19,633 nt of DNA, taken from the NCBI GenBank assembly GCA_038234155.1, contig JBBSUT010000034.1, forward strand, positions 1-19,633, in the 5' to 3' direction. This document shows positions 1 through 6,667 of the stretch, one piece after another. Under the pieces are notes generated by a model. It did no database searches, was not told the origin of the DNA, and saw nothing but the letters and a program-made list of their open reading frames with translations. Within the stretch, counting starts at the first letter, position 1; each line of letters begins with the position of its first letter. The stretch comes from Novosphingopyxis sp038234155 (GTDB taxonomy: Bacteria; Pseudomonadota; Alphaproteobacteria; Sphingomonadales; Sphingomonadaceae). The translations under genes and the position numbers were made by a program.

Positions 1-1
1 C

Positions 2-997
2 CAGCCCGCCGCGGTGGCCATGCGCAAGGTGCTGCTGCACGCATCGGACAACGGCTTTTTCTTCGTGATCGACCGCGTGGACGGCACGCTGATTTCGGCG
101 ACCGCGCTCTATGACGGCGCGCGGTGGACGCAAGGTTTTGATCCGCTCACCGGACGGCCGGTGCCACCGCAAACACCTGTATCCGCATCCGCCAAAGCGG
201 CGAAACCCGCGGCGGCGGCAGCCCAGCCGCCGCGCGCGATTTTCCCGCCAGTGCGCCCGGACCGTCCCGCCAGGTGGATGAGCTTCAACCCGCAGACCGG
301 CCTCGTCTATTTCCAGCTGCCGCGCTTCACCGAGGTGCGGGCGTCCCAGTCGACAGCGGCCCCGGCGAATGGACCGCGTCCTGCGGCGCCCTTGCCACCG
401 CGAATGGCGATCGGCGGGGCACGGATCGTGGCGTTCGATCCGGTGGCCGGCGCTGTCCGCTGGAGCCGAGACCTGACCGCAGGCCGCAACGGCGCGCCGC
501 TCAGCACGGCGGGCGGGCTCCTGTTCTTCGGCACCGGCATCGGCCGCTTCGTGGCGCTGGATGCCCAGACCGGTGCCACGCTGTTCAACCGCGATCTGGG
601 CTCCGGCATCGCCGCCCCGCCGAGCACGCTCCGCGTGGGCGGCGCGCAATATGTCGCCGTGCTGACCGGCATGGGCGGCGGTTTTGCCGTTGCAGCGGAC
701 ATGGCGGAGAACGACGGCGCTGCGCCGCGCGCATCGTCCGCCAAAGACCGGGTCTCTGCCAAGGACCGGATCTCTGCCAAGGACCGGGCCGGCAAAAGCG
801 CGCCTTCCTCCGGTCTGCTGCTGAGGGTGCCCGCCCGCCCGCGCCTGCTGCTGCTGCGGCTCGGCGCGTCGGGCGCATTGCCGGGCGGTCCGGTGCCGAC
901 GCCGCGCCCCTCACCCACACCGCTGCTGCCGGAATCGGGGCCGGGAACGGGGCCGGGAACGGGAACGGGAACGGAGATGGGGCCGGGACGGGGGTGA
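2..997 (+). CDS. C-terminal part of a PQQ-dependent alcohol dehydrogenase-like quinoprotein (5' end outside window)
   Basis: Open from the left edge to TGA at 995-997, so only the C-terminal part is present. Two stretches match the end of the PQQ-dependent methanol/ethanol dehydrogenase beta-propeller: the segment with NGFFFVIDRVDGTLIS near the start (family form: NGFFYVLDR-TGELIS), and GARIVAFDPVAGAVRW followed by STAGGLLFFGTGIGRFVALD, the usual last blades. Family members oxidise alcohols in the periplasm and pass electrons to a cytochrome c. No CxxCH haem motif follows, so this is not a quinohaemoprotein form. Oddities: an Ala/Pro-rich insert sits between the blades, the usual H-N-W segment before the S-x-N-P-x-T-G-L-V-Y strand is missing, and the last ~90 residues are low complexity with SAKDR repeats and a Gly/Pro/Thr tail. 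It may be a diverged but working enzyme or a decaying copy. The family call is fairly sure; activity is unknown. Confidence 0.75.
   Translation, partial: QPAAVAMRKVLLHASDNGFFFVIDRVDGTLISATALYDGARWTQGFDPLTGRPVPPQTPVSASAKAAKPAAAAAQPPRAIFPPVRPDRPARWMSFNPQTGLVYFQLPRFTEVRASQSTAAPANGPRPAAPLPPRMAIGGARIVAFDPVAGAVRWSRDLTAGRNGAPLSTAGGLLFFGTGIGRFVALDAQTGATLFNRDLGSGIAAPPSTLRVGGAQYVAVLTGMGGGFAVAADMAENDGAAPRASSAKDRVSAKDRISAKDRAGKSAPSSGLLLRVPARPRLLLLRLGASGALPGGPVPTPRPSPTPLLPESGPGTGPGTGTGTEMGPGRG
737..790 (+). repeat. Three tandem 18-bp units encoding SAKDR-x
   Basis: Three consecutive 18-bp units (737-754, 755-772, 773-790) lie in frame in the quinoprotein gene and encode SAKDRV, SAKDRI and SAKDRA. Units two and three differ only near the end; unit one differs at a few more bases. 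An in-frame triplet repeat near a C-terminus suggests recent slippage or unequal-crossover expansion in a segment under little constraint. Confidence 0.9.
937..994 (+). repeat. G-run-rich simple repeat, possible G-quadruplex
   Basis: The last ~58 bases of the quinoprotein gene before its stop consist of GGG or GGGG runs separated by CC or AAC and encode the Gly-Pro-Gly-Thr tail. At least seven G-runs with loops of 2-3 bases meet the usual sequence rule for G-quadruplex formation, on the coding strand and therefore also in the RNA. It lies about 110 bp before glnB. Whether it folds or has a role is unknown. Confidence 0.7.
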
Positions 998-1105
998 CGA
1001 TGTCCCATGCGCGGGCCACCGCATTATGATAGGCTTATCGAATCGCGCCGACTGCCCGCGATAGCCACGCGGAGCTGGGACAATTTGTTGAAGGATAGGG
1101 TAGCG

Positions 1106-1444
1106 ATGAAAAAGATCGAAGCGATCATCAAGCCATTCAAGCTCGACGAGGTGAAGGAGGCGCTCCACGAAGTGGGCGTATCCGGGATCACGGTGACCGA
1201 GGCCAAGGGGTTCGGCCGGCAAAAGGGCCATACCGAACTGTACCGCGGCGCCGAATATGTCGTCGATTTCCTGCCCAAGGTGAAGCTCGAGGTGGTGGTG
1301 GACGACGCGCTGTGGGAGCGCGTGGTTGAGGCCATAGCCGCAGCAGCGCGCACCGGCCGGATCGGCGACGGCAAGATTTTCGTGACGCCGATCGAGGCGG
1401 CGATGCGCATCCGCACCGGAGAGCGGGATACGGACGCCCTCTAG
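1106..1444 (+). CDS. glnB: Nitrogen regulatory protein PII
   Basis: A 112-residue protein, the normal PII length. PII is a cytoplasmic trimer that senses 2-oxoglutarate, ATP/ADP and, through uridylylation, glutamine; it then controls GlnE, NtrB and other partners. The start MKKIEAIIKPFKLDEVKEAL is the family N-terminus. The T-loop reads GHTELYRGAEYVVDFLPK with the uridylylation tyrosine at residue 51, and the later TGRIGDGKIFV segment is the usual nucleotide-binding B-loop region. The ATG at 1106 is chosen because it gives the canonical N-terminus and has AAGGA at 1091-1095; a longer frame back to 1007 has no family support. glnA follows 164 bp downstream on the same strand, the usual alphaproteobacterial pairing. 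GlnB is preferred over GlnK because of the glnA partner and the absence of amtB. Confidence 0.96.
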   Translation: MKKIEAIIKPFKLDEVKEALHEVGVSGITVTEAKGFGRQKGHTELYRGAEYVVDFLPKVKLEVVVDDALWERVVEAIAAAARTGRIGDGKIFVTPIEAAMRIRTGERDTDAL

Positions 1445-1449
1445 CGCAT

Positions 1450-1465
1450 TGGCTTTAAAGATGCA
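1450..1465 (+). promoter_or_regulatory. Possible sigma-54 (-24/-12) promoter element before glnA
   Basis: The sequence TGGCTTTAAAGATGCA has GG (1451-1452) and GC (1463-1464) separated by exactly ten bases, as in -24/-12 promoters (consensus TGGCAC-N5-TTGCA). Flanking matches are partial: TGGC and TGCA fit, the AC and the first T do not. It lies ~145 bp before glnA, a gene often under RpoN/NtrC control. A GG-N10-GC match is not rare by chance, so this is tentative. Confidence 0.3.
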
Positions 1466-1521
1466 TTTGGCTCTGGCGGCGCATGTGAGGCTGGACTGAG
1501 CAAAACCGGTGGGCCGAACTA

Positions 1522-1545
1522 TGCTGCGCTGCAAAACGAATTTGC
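1522..1545 (+). promoter_or_regulatory. TGC-rich near-palindromic motif, copy 1 (before glnA)
   Basis: TGCTGCGCTGCA, then AAAAC and GAATTTGC, ending 64 bases before the glnA start. The core is symmetric as TGC-N-GCGC-N-GCA. Almost the same 23-24 bases recur at 6530-6552 before proB, and the core recurs on the minus strand at 16303-16314. The form resembles the TGC-rich operators described for the polyhydroxyalkanoate regulator PhaR in alphaproteobacteria; that link is inference. Confidence 0.4.
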
Positions 1546-1608
1546 AGGCAAGCGCGGTTCGCTGTAGGGATATTGCGCGAAACACCGTATAACGAAAGGC
1601 AATCGAAC

Positions 1609-3021
1609 ATGGCGACCTCCGCGAAAGACATCTTGAAACGCATCAAGGATGAGGAGATCGAATGGGTCGATTTGCGGTTCACCGATCCCAAGGGCAAATG
1701 GCAGCATCTCACCATGTGCGCCAATGTGCTGGGCGAGGATGAGCTGGAAGACGGCCTGATGTTCGACGGCAGCTCGATCGAGGGCTGGAAAGCGATCAAC
1801 GAAAGCGACATGATCCTGCGCCCGGACCTGTACGCGGCCTATATGGACCCGTTTTCGGCCACACCGATGATGATCCTGTTCTGCGACATCGTGGAACCGT
1901 CCAGCGGCGAGCTCTATGCCCGCGATCCGCGATCCACCGCCAAGCGTGCCGAAGCCTTCCTCAAGAACAGCGGCGTCGGCGATACGATCTATGTCGGGCC
2001 GGAAGCAGAGTTCTTCATGTTCGACGACGTTCGCTTCGAAGACGGATACGACCGGAGCTATTACAAGATCGACGATATCGAGCTGCCGACCAACTCGGGC
2101 CGCGAATATGACGTGGGCAATATGGGCCACCGCCCGCGCGCGAAGGGCGGATATTTCCCGGTTGCGCCGGTCGACAGCGCCGTCGACATTCGCGGCGAGA
2201 TGGTGGCGACGATGATGGAAATGGGCCTCAAGATGGACAAGCACCATCATGAAGTTGGCGCGGCGCAGCATGAGCTGGGCCTGACCTTCTCCACGCTGGT
2301 GACCTGCGCAGACCAGATGCAGGTCTATAAATATGTCGTCCACCAGGTGGCGCACAGCTACGGCAAGACAGCGACATTCATGCCCAAGCCCATCGCCAAG
2401 GACAACGGATCGGGCATGCACACCCATATGTCGATTTGGGACGGCGGCAAGCCGCTGTTCGCGGGCGACGGCTATGCCGGGCTGTCCGAGATGTGCCTCC
2501 ATTATATCGGCGGTGTCATCAAGCATGCCAAAGCGCTGAACGCCTTCACCAACCCGTCCACCAACAGCTACAAGCGGCTGGTGCCGGGCTATGAGGCGCC
2601 GGTTCTATTGGCCTATTCCAGCCGCAACCGATCGGCCAGCTGCCGCATTCCCTATGGCACGGGCGACAAGGCCAAGCGCGTGGAGTTCCGGTTCCCCGAT
2701 CCGCTGATGAACCCCTATCTCGCCTATGCCGCGTTGCTGATGGCGGGTCTGGACGGCATCCGGAACAAGATCCATCCCGGCGAGGCGATGGACAAGAACC
2801 TTTACGATCTGCCGCCCGAAGAACTGAAGGATGTGCCCACGGTGTGCAGCTCGCTGCGCGAAGCGCTTGATTCGCTGCAGGCGGATCACGACTTCCTGCT
2901 GGAAGGCGATGTGTTCACCAAGGACCAGATCGAATCTTATATCGCGCTGAAATGGCCCGAGGTTTCCCGCTGGGAAATGACGCCCAGCCCCGTCGAATAT
3001 GACATGTATTATTCGGGCTGA
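1609..3021 (+). CDS. glnA: Glutamine synthetase, type I
   Basis: A 470-residue GSI enzyme that makes glutamine from glutamate, ammonia and ATP; family members are cytoplasmic dodecamers. The N-terminal beta-grasp domain includes FDGSSIEGWK. The catalytic domain carries the metal- and substrate-binding segments GPEAEFFMFD, HHHEVGAAQHE and KDNGSGMHTHMSIW, the NPSTNSYKRLVPGYEAP flap segment, and NRSASCRIP followed by EFRFPDP. The tyrosine of NLYDLPPEE is residue 399 and matches the adenylylation site, so control by GlnE is expected. The ATG at 1609 is chosen for the family N-terminus and the AAAGG at 1595-1599. glnB lies upstream with its own gap, and a strong terminator follows. The gap holds a possible sigma-54 element and a TGC-rich motif. 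Confidence 0.98.
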   Translation: MATSAKDILKRIKDEEIEWVDLRFTDPKGKWQHLTMCANVLGEDELEDGLMFDGSSIEGWKAINESDMILRPDLYAAYMDPFSATPMMILFCDIVEPSSGELYARDPRSTAKRAEAFLKNSGVGDTIYVGPEAEFFMFDDVRFEDGYDRSYYKIDDIELPTNSGREYDVGNMGHRPRAKGGYFPVAPVDSAVDIRGEMVATMMEMGLKMDKHHHEVGAAQHELGLTFSTLVTCADQMQVYKYVVHQVAHSYGKTATFMPKPIAKDNGSGMHTHMSIWDGGKPLFAGDGYAGLSEMCLHYIGGVIKHAKALNAFTNPSTNSYKRLVPGYEAPVLLAYSSRNRSASCRIPYGTGDKAKRVEFRFPDPLMNPYLAYAALLMAGLDGIRNKIHPGEAMDKNLYDLPPEELKDVPTVCSSLREALDSLQADHDFLLEGDVFTKDQIESYIALKWPEVSRWEMTPSPVEYDMYYSG

Positions 3022-3043
3022 GCTTGCCAGTCTACGATCGAGG

Positions 3044-3073
3044 AAAGGGCGTCCCGCGGGGCGCCCTTTTTTT
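3044..3073 (+). terminator. Rho-independent terminator of glnA
   Basis: AAAGGGCG at 3044-3051 pairs with CGCCCTTT at 3062-3069, with further C-G pairing inside. The descending arm runs into seven T residues (3067-3073). It begins 22 bases after the glnA stop and is the clearest intrinsic terminator in the window. Confidence 0.93.
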
Positions 3074-3165
3074 ATTGGCGCCTGAAACTGGATTGGCAAC
3101 TATCGGCGCGGAGCTAACATGGGGACGAGGCGGAAGATCCGTTCTCGGGCGGCGTGCCGACGGAA

Positions 3166-3189
3166 GCAGACATTCAGATTAATGGCCAG
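3166..3189 (+). repeat. Paired 9-base words, left copy (related to 3609-3640)
   Basis: GCAGACATT (3166-3174) and AATGGCCAG (3181-3189) both reappear as exact reverse complements at 3609-3617 and 3632-3640, so the two sites bracket the small membrane-protein gene. The word order does not invert, so this is not a simple inverted repeat. The two sites may be remnants of one dispersed intergenic sequence family. Confidence 0.4.
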
Positions 3190-3210
3190 TTCCGACACAA
3201 TTGCGGTCGT

Positions 3211-3588
3211 TCAAGTTTGCGCTCGTTGCGGCCGAGTCACCGCCACCGACAAGAAGACCAGGGTCAGACCAAGGATGATTGCTCGCAAAATCGCCGCAGG
3301 CCAGTCCGCTCCGTTTATGAGCGTAACGTCGCGATAGATCGCCACGCCAAGCATCGGTATCGCCGCGAATTGCGCGGCCGCAATTAGCGCGCGGCTGGGC
3401 TGGCGATGAAAGAACTTGGTTGGAACGATGCCACCAATCACAAGGGCGAGAACGGGCGCGCCGTAAATCAACAGATTGGCACGATCGTCTGCCCCAAAAT
3501 AATCGTCGCTGAACCATGACATCCCGAGAATGCTGATGAACGCCAGCACGAGTGCTGTCACACGAGCAAAAATAGGAGGGGCGACCAT
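3211..3588 (-). CDS. Small multi-spanning membrane protein of unknown function
   Basis: A 125-residue hydrophobic protein I do not recognise. Four likely membrane helices can be read at about residues 9-26 (TALVLAFISILGMSW), 40-57 (LLIYGAPVLALVIGGIV), 66-84 (ALIAAAQFAAIPMLGVAIY) and 97-118 (AAILRAIILGLTLVFLSVAV), with short polar loops and a basic C-terminal PQRAQT tail. The ATG at 3588 is chosen because AGGG lies 7 bases upstream on that strand; a GTG two codons earlier is in frame but worse placed. It stands alone between the glnA terminator and the flavodoxin-like gene, is bracketed by related 9-base words, and sits in a region of lower G+C than its neighbours. Four helices and an intact frame make it probably real. 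No function is proposed. Confidence 0.65.
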   Translation of the reverse strand: MVAPPIFARVTALVLAFISILGMSWFSDDYFGADDRANLLIYGAPVLALVIGGIVPTKFFHRQPSRALIAAAQFAAIPMLGVAIYRDVTLINGADWPAAILRAIILGLTLVFLSVAVTRPQRAQT

Positions 3589-3608
3589 GAACACACCCTA
3601 TGCGCTTC

Positions 3609-3640
3609 AATGTCTGCAATCCACCCCAATGCTGGCCATT
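3609..3640 (-). repeat. Paired 9-base words, right copy (related to 3166-3189)
   Basis: AATGTCTGC (3609-3617) and CTGGCCATT (3632-3640) are exact reverse complements of the two words at 3166-3174 and 3181-3189, here 14 bases apart instead of 6. They lie just upstream of the membrane-protein start. Confidence 0.4.
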
Positions 3641-3855
3641 CTCCCTTTCGAGAGGACACCCGCTTAACGGCAGCTATCTTACATCAGGATCAAGCGACTG
3701 GACGACCAACTCTTGTCACAAGCCACCATTGGCCCCGGTTTGGTTTGCCAAGTACCAAAGCCTTGCAATGTTGGACATTTGATGGGCTATTCCGGGATAG
3801 GCCGTCACGAACCCTGACGATGTAGGAAATATCGTTTCGCGTTTCAGCAATGCTT

Positions 3856-3894
3856 TCGTGTATATTTTGTATACTTTGAATAATATTATTGCGT
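3856..3894. repeat. AT-rich patch with two small palindromes
   Basis: GTATA-TTTTG-TATAC (3860-3874) is followed by the perfect 12-base palindrome AATAATATTATT (3879-3890). By eye count the 60 bases from 3841 are only about one third G+C, in strong contrast to the flanking genes. It could act as a promoter region, a protein-binding site or an insertion scar; nothing in the sequence decides. Confidence 0.5.
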
Positions 3895-3929
3895 GGTCGA
3901 TCTGCCTGGTCCGCGACCATGTTCAGCGC

Positions 3930-4421
3930 TCAGAAAATGCCCATTTCCAGGCCGGCCGCCATGGCCGCGCCGATTTGGCGGGCTTTGGCCAGCGCCGCAT
4001 CATCGATGGTTTTCGGGGCCAGTATCTGCTCCTGTGTCTGCGCATCGACACGGACGACAAGGCTTTCGGTCATGCGCTTCAGCCGCCAGCCGGTGGCGAT
4101 GCGTTCCAGCTGCGTTCTGGCGCTCTGGCCGTCCGAACCGGCGCATATCATCGCGGCGTAGGGACGCCCCTCGATCTTGCCGAGCACCTCATAATAGCTC
4201 CGGTCAAAAAACGCCTTCATCACGCCAGCGATCGCGGCAAGATTTTCGGGGCAGACGAAGATATAGCCGTCCGCGGCAAGCAGATCATGCGGCCCGGCAT
4301 GGTCGGCGGTGAGATAGCGCAGCCGTCCATCGCCCGCCCCTGCCGCGCCATCGCGCGCCGCTTCGGCAAGCTGGCGGCTGCCGCCGGTGCGGCTGTAGTG
4401 GACGATAAGCAGGGTCTTCAT
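3930..4421 (-). CDS. Flavodoxin-like FMN-binding protein / NAD(P)H-dependent reductase family
   Basis: A 163-residue single-domain protein. Strand 1 and the FMN phosphate loop read MKTLLIVHYSRTGGSRQLAEA, with S10-R-T-G-G-S15 in place of the flavodoxin T/S-x-T-G-x-T. Residues that fit the second FMN loop follow (GYIFVCPENLAAIAGVMKAFFDR), then an AAMICAGSDGQSA strand-loop at the usual third site. Such proteins carry FMN and move electrons or reduce quinones and similar compounds in the cytoplasm; the substrate here is unknown. The ATG at 4421 is preferred over an in-frame TTG two codons upstream because AGG lies 8 bases before it. The gene diverges from recJ across a 75-bp gap. Its 3' end borders the AT-rich patch. 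Confidence 0.82.
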   Translation of the reverse strand: MKTLLIVHYSRTGGSRQLAEAARDGAAGAGDGRLRYLTADHAGPHDLLAADGYIFVCPENLAAIAGVMKAFFDRSYYEVLGKIEGRPYAAMICAGSDGQSARTQLERIATGWRLKRMTESLVVRVDAQTQEQILAPKTIDDAALAKARQIGAAMAAGLEMGIF

Positions 4422-4496
4422 GCGCAAAGCCTAGCGCGGACGAGCGGCCACATAAATCGATTCCCGCAGCGCCAACGATGCGCTACGCCGCCGTGC

Positions 4497-6263
4497 ATGC
4501 CTTATGTTTGCGATATCGAACGCTCGCTCTCCGGCCAGCCCTGGCGCTGGCGCGGAACCGGGGCGGATGCACGCGATCCCGGTTTCCGTCCGGACGATCT
4601 GTTGACCCAGTTGATGCTGGCGCGCGGCTGCCCCCGCGACGCGCTGGAGGCGCACCTCAGCCCGTCGATCACCGGCTTTCTGCCCGATCCCGCCATCTTT
4701 CGCGACATGACGCGCGCGGCCGAGCGGATCGCCGATGCCGTCGAGAAGCGGCAGCGCGTCACCGTCTTTGGCGACTACGACGTCGATGGCGCCACCAGCG
4801 CCGCGCTGCTGATCCGCTTCCTGGCTCAGCTCGGGCTTACCGCGGAGGCCTATATCCCCGATCGCCTGATGGAGGGCTACGGTCCCTCGGGCGAGGCGCT
4901 GGTCCGGCTGGGCCGGCAGGGCGCCGATCTGGTGATCACGGTCGATTGCGGCGCCATGGCCTATGATGCGCTGGCAGAGGCGAAGGCGGCGGGCGTCGAG
5001 GTGATCGTGGTCGATCATCACAAATGCGCCGCAGAGCTGCCGCAGGCGCTGGCGCTGGTCAACCCGAACCGGCTCGACGAATGCGATGAGGCGGCAGGCC
5101 ACGGTCATCTCGCCGCGGTGGGCGTGGCCTTTCTTCTGGCCGTCGAGATCCGCCGCGTCCTGTCGCAGCGCGGCTATTTCGCCAACCTGGCCAAACCGCA
5201 GCTGCTCGACCTGCTCGATCTCGTGGCGCTGGGCACCGTGGCCGATGTCGCGCAGCTGAAGGGCCTGAACCGGGCGTTCGTGGCGCAGGGCCTCAAGGTC
5301 ATGGCGGCGCGCCGCAATGTCGGGCTGAACGCCCTGATCGACGCCAGCCGGCTCAGCCGCGCACCGATTTGCAGCGATCTCGGTTTTGCGCTTGGCCCGC
5401 GCATCAACGCCGGTGGGCGTGTCGGCAAGTCCGATCTGGGCGTGCGTCTGCTGACCACCGAAGACCCCGAGGAAGCCCGGCAGATCGCGCAAACGCTGGA
5501 CCTTCTGAATGAGGAACGCCGCGCCATCGAGGCGTCCGTGCAGGAAGCGGCGGAGGCCATGCTGCCTGGCCAGCATAACCGATCGGTCGTGCTGGTCGCG
5601 GGCGAAGGCTGGCATCCCGGTGTGATCGGCATCGTGGCGGGCCGCATCAAGGAAAAGACCGGCAAGCCTGCCATCGTGATCGCCATTGATGCGGACGGGA
5701 CCGGCAAGGGATCGGGCCGCTCGATCTCCGGCGTGGATCTGGGCGCAGCCATCATTGCCGCGTGCGATCATGGCCTGCTGGTGGCCGGCGGCGGGCATGC
5801 CATGGCGGCGGGGCTCACGGTCATGGCGGACAAGGTGGAGGCGCTTTGCGATTTCCTCGATGCGCGGCTCGCCGGCGATATCGCACGCGCCGGCGACGAG
5901 CGGGCGATCATGATCGATGCGCTGCTGTCTCCGCGCGGTCTCAATCCCGCCTTCGTCGGCGCGGTGGAGCGCGGCGGCCCCTATGGCATGGGCTGGCCTG
6001 CCCCGCGCGTGGTCGCCGGGCCGGTGCGGATCGTGAAATGCGATATCGTGGGCAACGGCCATGTCCGCGCCATCGTGCAGGGCGATGACGGCGGCCGGTT
6101 CAAGGCGATGGCCTTTCGCGCGGCGGACAGCATATTGGGGCAAACGCTGCTCCATGGCGGCCATGCCACCAAATACTGGCTGGCTGGCCGTGCCAAGATC
6201 GACGACTGGGGCGCACGGCCTGCCGCCGAACTCCATCTTGAAGACGCGGCCATAGCCGCTTGA
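4497..6263 (+). CDS. recJ: Single-stranded-DNA-specific exonuclease RecJ
   Basis: A 588-residue protein of usual RecJ length. RecJ degrades single-stranded DNA 5' to 3' in recombination (RecF pathway), base-excision and mismatch repair. The DHH-family motifs are present: DYDVDG at residues 93-98, a later VTVDCG strand, VVDHH with D173-H174-H175, and LVALGTVADVAQLKG. The DHHA1-side motif GPRINAGGR is at residues 300-308. A C-terminal region with GWHPGVIGIVAGR and VAGGGHAMAAG completes the enzyme. The ATG at 4497 begins MPYVCDIERSLSGQPWRWR, the expected N-terminus; the frame stays open far upstream, but that part lies antisense over the flavodoxin-like gene. No good ribosome-binding site is visible at this start. 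tRNA-Glu follows 42 bp downstream. Confidence 0.96.
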   Translation: MPYVCDIERSLSGQPWRWRGTGADARDPGFRPDDLLTQLMLARGCPRDALEAHLSPSITGFLPDPAIFRDMTRAAERIADAVEKRQRVTVFGDYDVDGATSAALLIRFLAQLGLTAEAYIPDRLMEGYGPSGEALVRLGRQGADLVITVDCGAMAYDALAEAKAAGVEVIVVDHHKCAAELPQALALVNPNRLDECDEAAGHGHLAAVGVAFLLAVEIRRVLSQRGYFANLAKPQLLDLLDLVALGTVADVAQLKGLNRAFVAQGLKVMAARRNVGLNALIDASRLSRAPICSDLGFALGPRINAGGRVGKSDLGVRLLTTEDPEEARQIAQTLDLLNEERRAIEASVQEAAEAMLPGQHNRSVVLVAGEGWHPGVIGIVAGRIKEKTGKPAIVIAIDADGTGKGSGRSISGVDLGAAIIAACDHGLLVAGGGHAMAAGLTVMADKVEALCDFLDARLAGDIARAGDERAIMIDALLSPRGLNPAFVGAVERGGPYGMGWPAPRVVAGPVRIVKCDIVGNGHVRAIVQGDDGGRFKAMAFRAADSILGQTLLHGGHATKYWLAGRAKIDDWGARPAAELHLEDAAIAA

Positions 6264-6305
6264 CCGCGGCGCGCGCGTTCCTTAAGTGCGCAACTTCCCG
6301 GCGGA

Positions 6306-6381
6306 GGCCCCTTCGTCTAGCGGTCCAGGACGCGGCCCTTTCACGGCTGAAACACGGGTTCGATTCCCGTAGGGGTCACCA
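6306..6381 (+). tRNA. tRNA-Glu (anticodon TTC)
   Basis: A 76-base tRNA with encoded CCA. The acceptor stem GGCCCCT pairs with AGGGGTC (one G-T pair), followed by discriminator A and CCA at 6379-6381. The anticodon arm CGGCC-CTTTCAC-GGCTG carries TTC. The T arm is ACGGGTTCGATTCCCGT. The D arm has the TCGTCTAGCGGTCCAGGACG form of bacterial tRNA-Glu. Confidence 0.97.
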
Positions 6382-6411
6382 CCGGGAGGAAAAGCATTGC
6401 GCCATGGCTAT

Positions 6412-6486
6412 GGCCCCTTCGTCTAGCGGTTAGGACGCGGCCCTCTCACGGCTGAAACACGAGTTCGATTCTCGTAGGGGTCACCA
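6412..6486 (+). tRNA. tRNA-Glu (anticodon CTC)
   Basis: A 75-base tRNA with encoded CCA (6484-6486), nearly identical to the TTC copy 30 bp upstream. It differs mainly in the D-loop (GCGGTTAGG against GCGGTCCAGG), the anticodon loop CTCTCAC, and a compensated T-stem pair (ACGAG/CTCGT). The CTC anticodon reads GAG, the favoured Glu codon in G+C-rich genes. A tandem duplication with later anticodon change is the likely origin. Confidence 0.97.
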
Positions 6487-6529
6487 GCAGCGCGCGCAGC
6501 GCCAGACGGCAGCGCGAACCGGCAAGCTT

Positions 6530-6552
6530 TGCTGCGCTGCACAAGAATTTGC
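6530..6552 (+). promoter_or_regulatory. TGC-rich near-palindromic motif, copy 2 (before proB)
   Basis: TGCTGCGCTGCA, then CAA and GAATTTGC. It matches copy 1 (1522-1545) over almost its full length with one base fewer, and AACCGG lies 10-17 bases upstream in both places. It sits 115 bases before the proB start, after the tRNA genes. Confidence 0.4.
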
Positions 6553-6667
6553 CCCGCGCCCCTCGACCTCAGCGGCATTCGCCCCTATGTGTACGGCTGC
6601 AAGGCGTGCCGTGTGCCCCTGCATACGGCCTGCGCCACTACCGACCGAACCATATGAAGGACATAGC

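Larger units (their letters stand above)
3589..3929. other. 341-bp intergenic stretch without a credible gene
   Basis: Lies between the membrane-protein gene and the flavodoxin-like gene. It holds the right-hand copy of the paired 9-base words (3609-3640) and an AT-rich palindromic patch at its right end (3856-3894). Short open frames exist on both strands (71 and 76 codons), but none has a good ribosome-binding site or a recognisable product. It may be eroded former coding sequence or an insertion scar. Confidence 0.6.

Noticed and set aside
3119..3387. Two overlapping plus-strand frames of 72 and 77 codons
   Set aside because: They run antisense to the better-supported membrane-protein gene and are Arg-rich, typical of shadow frames.
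3690..3920. 76-codon frame on the minus strand just after the flavodoxin-like gene
   Set aside because: It starts 9 bases after the flavodoxin stop but lacks a good ribosome-binding site and any domain, and crosses the AT-rich palindromes.
3858..4496. Upstream extension of the recJ frame by 213 codons
   Set aside because: It overlaps the flavodoxin-like gene antisense and has no RecJ similarity; the RecJ N-terminus fits the ATG at 4497.
4431..6236. 601-codon frame on the minus strand across recJ
   Set aside because: Codon-bias shadow of recJ, with no recognisable domain and no ribosome-binding site.
6306..6486. tRNA-Glu pair as an integration site for a mobile element
   Set aside because: No integrase and no repeated tRNA 3' end beyond the second tRNA copy; the downstream genes are core proBA.
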